Shown: in pieces, positions 59,333 to 64,000 of the stretch
How the letters are laid out: each line of letters begins with the position of its first letter
Position numbering within the stretch: the stretch's first letter is position 1
DNA from: Dipteris shenzhenensis
Taxonomy: Eukaryota; Polypodiophyta; Polypodiopsida; Gleicheniales
Strand: one strand, 5' to 3'
DNA length: 64,000 nucleotides
Assembly (NCBI GenBank): GCA_047967505.1
Contig: CM106539.1
Translations under genes and position numbers: made by a program
Notes under the pieces: generated by a model
Told to the model about the DNA's origin: nothing
What the model saw: only the letters and a program-made list of their open reading frames with translations
Databases searched by the model: none

Positions 59333-59990
59333 ATGACTTCCTTATCTTCCAATTCATTGCTCATGGAGAAGTTTAAAGGGGAAGGATTCACAACCTGGCG
59401 AACAAGAATGCAACTATTGCTTATGTGAGAAGGAGTTTGGGATGTGATTGAAGATGATGAACTCAATGCTTCATCCTCTAATCTCAAGGTATGGAAGCAA
59501 CATAATGCAAAAGCCATTTCTCTTATTGGTCTTTGCCTAGCAGATACACTGATCCACCACGTGGACTTCAAGACAATAGCCAAGAAAATGTGGGATCACC
59601 TTGAGAGTATTTTTGGTAATAAGATCACTAACTCAAAAGTTTTTTTGAAACTCAATTTCTACAAGTTGAAAATGGAAGATAGTGATCGCTTGGCAAAAAT
59701 CTCTTGTTCATCAACTCTTAGGTTTAAAATGTGCACCAGATGATGACAACAAGATGGCTATTCTTGTGAAGACTATGGAAGGGGTTCCCTGATTTGAACA
59801 AACCCTTGAAGTACTAAGGCTTGCCACTACCACATTTGATGATATGGTAGCCCTACTTATTGAAAAAGATCATTGCAATAAGGAATCCCTTGTCATCTAT
59901 CCTAGTGATCAGACATTTGCCTCCACAAACAAATGGAAGACCAATAAGTGCTACAAGGTGCCTCCAAGATATTAGTATTGATGTCATGGA
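59333..59990 (+). pseudogene. Fragment L: copia gag related to D gag
   Basis: ATG 59333 (MTSLSSNSLLMEKFKGEGF). Aligns by eye with D's gag: TTWRTRMQLLLM, EGVWDVIED, AISLIGLCLADTLIHHVDF, KKMWDHLESIFGNKITNSKVFLK, FYKLKMEDSDRLA. One in-frame TGA near 59429, a shift near 59690, then only scattered matches to about 59900. No zinc knuckle seen. No LTRs assigned. Confidence 0.8.
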
Positions 59991-60824
59991 TCAATCATAT
60001 GAGAGGTACTTTTTTGGTATATCACAAGTTTGATAACAAATGCCTGAATCAATAGACTTTTATAGGGATGAATTGTTCAAATATATGTGCATATGGTTTT
60101 TGGCCTTACAACTTCTAAGAAATGAAAAATTAGGACATTTATAAATTCCAAAATTTTTGAAATTTCTTGGCTTCAAGTGGCTCATGGGTGACATGGTTGT
60201 TCCATGCATAAATGGTTTTTAGATGAGTGGCCATCAATCTGAGGTGTAGCTCAACTACCTTGAGATCGAGGTGGTTTTTATGCAAACTTAGCCACCAAGT
60301 GATGGCTCCACCACCCAAATGCATGGCGACAGCCAAGAATCCCATGAAAATATTATTTGCTATTCATTGCTCTTCTCATCATTTGACCGATTTGAAGGTT
60401 CTAGTCAATGGTAGGTGATAGAGTCATTCTATATGGTGCTATGTTGCAACTTTAATGTTGTTCCCTCTATCTTGCTATCTCCATTGAGCTCTGCCATGCA
60501 GCACCCTTTTGTTGTTCTTTGAAGCCTTTGTAGTAGCCATCACTCTTTTGTTGTTCCATGTAGGCTTGTCATCTATGGAGCATTGGCAAGCTCCATTTTT
60601 TTGTTGTTCCATGCCACTTCGGATGAATGGAGTCTTGATTGCATTTGTTACAATGTTTGTTGCTTTGTTAATATGATCTTCCTACTATGACCGTAGCTCA
60701 AGTTCTTTAGATGGTATTGAAAAATTTCTTCAAATGTTTAGTACTACAAACTCTCAGTAGCACAATAGCTACAGCAGCCCCTCTTCTAGTCTTTTCTTTT
60801 TTGGAGAGTCTAGGGCCAATTTCT
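59991..60824. other. No supported feature
   Basis: Short frames only (for example 60139-60345 minus, 68 codons) without recognised motifs. 60480-60620 has repeated ttttgttgttc(c/t)atg(t/c)-like motifs. Confidence 0.5.
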
Positions 60825-61165
60825 TAATTTTGGACTTACATTGTATAGAGGTATGCAGAAGTTTTCCTAGTTCAAAAAGAATGTAAATAGGAAAAGTGTG
60901 AACTAGGAAAAATGGAGCATTTTCCAAGTTTGATAACCAGAAAGACTCATTATACATAGATATTACCTACATAGGAAATGAGAAAATTTTCCTAAGTAGG
61001 AAATTTTCTATGTAGGCAGTATCTATTTAGGAAATGTCTAGTGAGTTTTCCTACATGTGAAACCTAGAAATTGCTCCATTTTCCTAGTTTGCACTTTTCC
61101 TACTTATGCTCATTTTGAACTTGGAAAATTCTTATTTTTCCTATATAGAGAATGGTCCAAAGTTT
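60825..61165. repeat. Long imperfect inverted repeat (hairpin, MITE-like)
   Basis: Arms of about 165 bp fold on a centre near 60985-61010 (gaaaattttcctaagtaggaaattttc). Matching landmarks: ataggaaaagtg(tg)aactaggaaaaatggagc on the left against the complement of gctccattttcctagtttgcacttttcc on the right. Outer ends ttttggac / gtccaaag, each flanked by tttctt, a possible 6-bp target duplication. Confidence 0.75.
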
Positions 61166-61384
61166 CTTGTGATATATATCTCTGCGAACAAAAATTGCAT
61201 TCCCTCCCTTGCCAAATCAACTTTCTATGCTTACAGCATTGTCTTTTACTCGAGAAAATTGTCTTGAGTGTGCTCACTATATCAAAAACATAGCTTCTCA
61301 GTTGCTACTATAAAGAAGGAAAAGTAGGGAAAGTTAGGCTTGAGATGCTCTAGTACACAACAAAGATGAACTAATACAGCTGGG

Positions 61385-61680
61385 TATAAAATGAGGAGGG
61401 GGGGGAGGTGCAGATAGGAGGGGCAGTGAGGCCTCTCCAACAAAAGGAGGAAGAGATGGGGAATAAGAAAGGGTGAGAGAGGGGAAGGGAGGGAGGGAAA
61501 AGGAGAAGCAAGGGAGGAGGGAGAGTAGGAGGTAGAGGAGGGAAGGAGTGAAGCGGGAGGTGAGAGGAAGAGGAGGAGGGAACACGAGGAAGAGGAGGGA
61601 AGGAGGGAGCGGGAGGTAGAAGAGGAGGGAAGGAAGAGGAGGGAAGGAGGGATCGGGAGGCAAAAGCGGAGGGAGCAGCA
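61385..61680. repeat. Polypurine tract (GGA/GAGG-rich)
   Basis: Almost only G and A for about 300 bases, with irregular gagg, gaagg and gggagg motifs. Frames through it are compositional artefacts. Confidence 0.9.
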
Positions 61681-61817
61681 ATTAGATTAGATAGGCTGAT
61701 TTGTGATTAGATTAGATGGGTTAATTAGTTAGTAGCTTAGGTTAATTTTCAATTAGGCATGTCACAACTAATTAATTAATAGGTTTGTAGTGCAGATGTG
61801 AATATATAAGTAGATAC

Positions 61818-61915
61818 TTAGGTGTGCTAAAGGTGGCAATTGTGATGCTGTGGACTGGTGGTACCTTATGCCCCTTCAAATTTATGGCTTTAGATTCCAA
61901 CCTAGCATATCTATG
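61818..61915. repeat. Direct repeat, copy 1
   Basis: Matches 63900-64000 in the same orientation, with shared blocks aaggtggcaat, ttatgccccttcaaa, ttatggctt and agattccaacctagcatat. Both copies follow gattagat-type sequence and a purine-rich stretch. Minus strand is open (61999-61772) but unrecognised. Confidence 0.8.
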
Positions 61916-62182
61916 CACCTTGTGTAGCTGTGCATTTAGCTTGGAACAAGCATATCCATAACATAGACATTTAAGAGCTATGAGAAAACTAGGAAGCAAC
62001 TAGTGGCCTCTGTGATCGAAGTCAAGCAAGTAAGAAATCATAGATACAAGAGCCAATCTTTGTCAATAGCCAATTTTTATCGAGCATCACTATTTCACAT
62101 GAGATAATATCTTAAGCAAGCATAATAGATTGAAAGAAATGCATGTAGCCAAAGAAAATAGAGATTCAAAGTTAAATTCCCC

Positions 62183-62760
62183 TGGATTATATGTCTGACT
62201 GTCCAACATAAATGAGAAGATGCGAGCTATCCTTATCGATTAGTTGATCAAAGTGCATTTTAAGTTCAAATGCATGCCAAAAACGCTCTTCCTCAACAAA
62301 AATTTGTGTTGAGAGAGAACTTGCAACTTGTAGGGTTAGCAGCCATGCTCGTGGCATCCAAGAACAAAGAGATATGGGTTTTGGAGGTCCAAGATATGAT
62401 CAATAATTCATATACCAGGGAGACAGTGTTGGAGATAGAAAAGTAGACATTGAAAAATATCCAATTCAATCTCATTGTACCAATGCCCTATGTGTTTTTG
62501 GTGCACTTTCTCAAGACAACTACAATAGCATCCAACAAGCAATTGGATTTGCTTGCTTTCAAAGCTTTGCCTCATGGAGTATAGTATGATGACATACTCT
62601 CTTTTCTTGTTGGCTACTACTCTTGTGTACAATGCACTTCAAACGTTCAAGACAATGCCTAGATGGAACACCCTTTTGCATAGCCATTTCGGCTACTCAT
62701 GCATATGATGCCATGGCATGATTGCATGAGAAACACAACACAACAAAATGAGAAGCAGCC
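62183..62760 (+). pseudogene. B-type cyclin pseudogene fragment
   Basis: Spans the cyclin N-box and much of the C-box. DYMSDCP then INEKMRAILID (62208-62240; typical B-cyclin N-box start, with the invariant Trp changed to a stop), KFKCMPKTLFL, a short deletion, then LQLVGLAAMLVASK (62321-62362), EIWVLEVQDMI, YTRETVLEIEK with TAG near 62443, PYVFLVHFLK (62486-62515), and after a shift LCLMEYSMMTYS (62565-62600) and ATTLVYNALQTFK up to HFGYS (about 62695). Weak matches continue to about 62760. Three frames are used, so it is dead. No intron interrupts the homology. Confidence 0.88.
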
Positions 62761-62814
62761 TTTGATGCACAATTATGTTTTTGACACCACAAGCTATGCA
62801 AAAACAATTGCTCT

Positions 62815-63243
62815 TCTTGATGGATGGATGCATACATGTTGTCTCAAGCAGCTTGCATAGCTTGATCATAGTAGTTTTTGGCACAATCTTGATCTTTGTG
62901 ATGTCCCACAACAACTTCATGTATTGTCAGAGAACCTCTCCATCATTCATGCATGCCAAGGTGGATCTTTCATGGAATTCTTCAGACCTCTTGTAATCAC
63001 CTTTGGCCTGTAGAATTTTATGAAAGAGATCAGTGAGATGCTTCAAAGGGCTTGCAAAACTCATCAAAAACTTGTTGCCAAGAGACATTTTGGCTCACCT
63101 CGTACAACTACTGAGCATAATTCCTTAGAACCAACGGGTTCTGTGGATTGGCTTGCAATAGCCCCTAATAGTACAAAGATGAGCAAGAGCCCATGACTTC
63201 TATTGAGGCAAAGAAAAGCTTGCGACCTCCATACCTCCCTCAA
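62815..63243 (-). pseudogene. Plant TPR-protein gene fragment with intron
   Basis: Minus strand. Exon part 63243-63099: GRYGGRKLFFASIEVMGS, YY-GLLQANPQNPLVLRNYAQ-LYE (stops at two sites). Then a 91-nt stretch with GT...AG ends (63098-63008, GTGAGC...CTACAG), then AKGDYKRSEEFHERSTLA, NDGEVL-QYMKLLWDI and, after one shift, CAKNYYDQAMQAA-DNMY. This follows a conserved plant tetratricopeptide-repeat family with the ...NPLLLRNYAQFLYE...GDYERAEEYY...DQAVQAAPDNCYVLASYA... pattern. The function of that family is not well known. Broken by stops and a frameshift. Confidence 0.82.
63008..63098 (-). other. Retained intron in the TPR fragment
   Basis: GT at 63098-63097 and AG at 63009-63008 on the minus strand, between LYE and AKGDYK, which are adjacent in the protein family. 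Phase 0, 91 nt. Confidence 0.75.
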
Positions 63244-63899
63244 TCGATGCAATAAGCTTGAGCTTTATTGTAGTGATTTCTATGTTTGTGGTTAATTGAA
63301 TGTTGCTATGACTTGAATTTGCACTTAAATGATTAGTGGTAGCAATCTGTGGCTGGAATGAATTATGATTGTTGTGAATTTTTCTTCTTGAGTCCTTGGA
63401 AATTGTGATTGCTTAAGTACTACTCAAGGACAATTTTGCAAAATCACATGAGCCAAAAATTTACTATTATGTTTGCAGAGGATTCCATGAACTTGCATTA
63501 AAACTTTTCTCAATCTAGCTTCCATATCCTATTCTCTGTTGTTGTATACTATTGTACCTACTATCCACATAAGGATGGATCGCTTTGATCACTTCGCTTA
63601 CTCTCACAGAGAAGATGATTATAGTGACTCAAAGCCTTTCCTCGCTACACTCAAAGAATACTTTCCAATATCTAGTAGCATTAGGAGTAGTTTTTTCACT
63701 GGACAAACACAATTCACTAATGCTACAGCAGGCAGCCTAGGGGGAAGTTTAAATTTTGTGAGCCTTCATTAAACCACTGTCATAAATCTAGGATTTTGAT
63801 ATTTATGAAGATCCAATGGTTTGAGTTATAACTTTATTATTGGAAGAGAAAGGAAGGAAGAAAGAAAAGTAAGAAAAAAAAAGTGGGCTCGATTAGATA
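63244..63899. other. No supported feature
   Basis: One open frame of 77 codons (63539-63772, plus; MDRFDHFAYSHREDDY) is not recognised. 63840-63885 is purine-rich. No gene called. Confidence 0.45.
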
Positions 63900-64000
63900 A
63901 TTAGGTGCGTTGAAGGTGGCAATCTTGCTCCTATGGACTGTGTTGCGATCTTATGCCCCTTCAAAATTATGGCTTCAGATTCCAACCTAGCATATCCATA
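63900..64000. repeat. Direct repeat, copy 2 (runs off the window)
   Basis: Same orientation as 61818-61915 with roughly 80% identity by eye. Ends at the window edge within ...caacctagcatatcc. Confidence 0.8.

Noticed and set aside
61334-61681. 115-codon minus-strand ORF in the polypurine tract
   Set aside because: Leu/Pro/Ser-only translation caused by the purine bias.
63539-63772. 77-codon ORF as a host exon
   Set aside because: No family recognised and no splice context could be assigned; mentioned but not called.

Overview
The window reads as plant nuclear heterochromatin. It is a graveyard of retrotransposons with no intact host gene. Plant origin is supported by Ty1/copia and Ty3/gypsy elements with tRNA-iMet-type primer sites, by a hAT-like transposase of a plant family, and by two decayed host-gene fragments (a B-type cyclin and a plant TPR protein). 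I cannot name the species. The nesting and long pile-ups suggest a large genome. All similarities were judged by eye; no alignment or search was run.

Layout. 1-5241: a nearly complete minus-strand copia element (A) with one frameshift and one in-frame stop; its left LTR runs off the window. 5242-19690: a hAT-like transposase pseudogene split at 6465/18437 by a 12-kb copia element (F; LTRs 6466-6636 and 18266-18436, target duplication gcaca). F itself holds a full-length but gutted copia copy (B, 6962-11161) and a truncated minus-strand gypsy element (G, 13211 to about 17893). 19691-23980: AT-rich then GC-richer sequence without a supported gene. 23985-26812: a decayed minus-strand gypsy pol (H) whose integrase frame runs into a retropepsin-like domain. 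26815-38952: a tandem run of a Tnt1-like copia family (E), four LTRs separated by full, truncated and internally deleted cores, with another copia fragment (I) between two of them and a 2.2-kb duplicated block. 38953-46336: a 5'-truncated copia copy (C, same family as B) interrupted by D (41468-44083), a compact LTR element with gag only. 46337-58075: a minus-strand gypsy element (J) with a repeat-rich LTR, no visible reverse transcriptase, and a large extra ORF 3' of pol. 58076-59990: copia fragments K and L. 60000-64000: a long hairpin, a polypurine tract, and a cyclin fragment and a TPR fragment in opposite orientations lying between two copies of a direct repeat.

How the parts relate. Insertion order is readable: hAT gene, then F into it, then B and G into F; and C, then D into C. 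Premature stops in many elements are TAG where a relative has CAG, which fits C-to-T decay of methylated CHG sites. D has about 99% identical LTRs, an intact gag ORF and perfect target duplications, so it is the youngest insertion seen. It must borrow protease, integrase and reverse transcriptase from another element.
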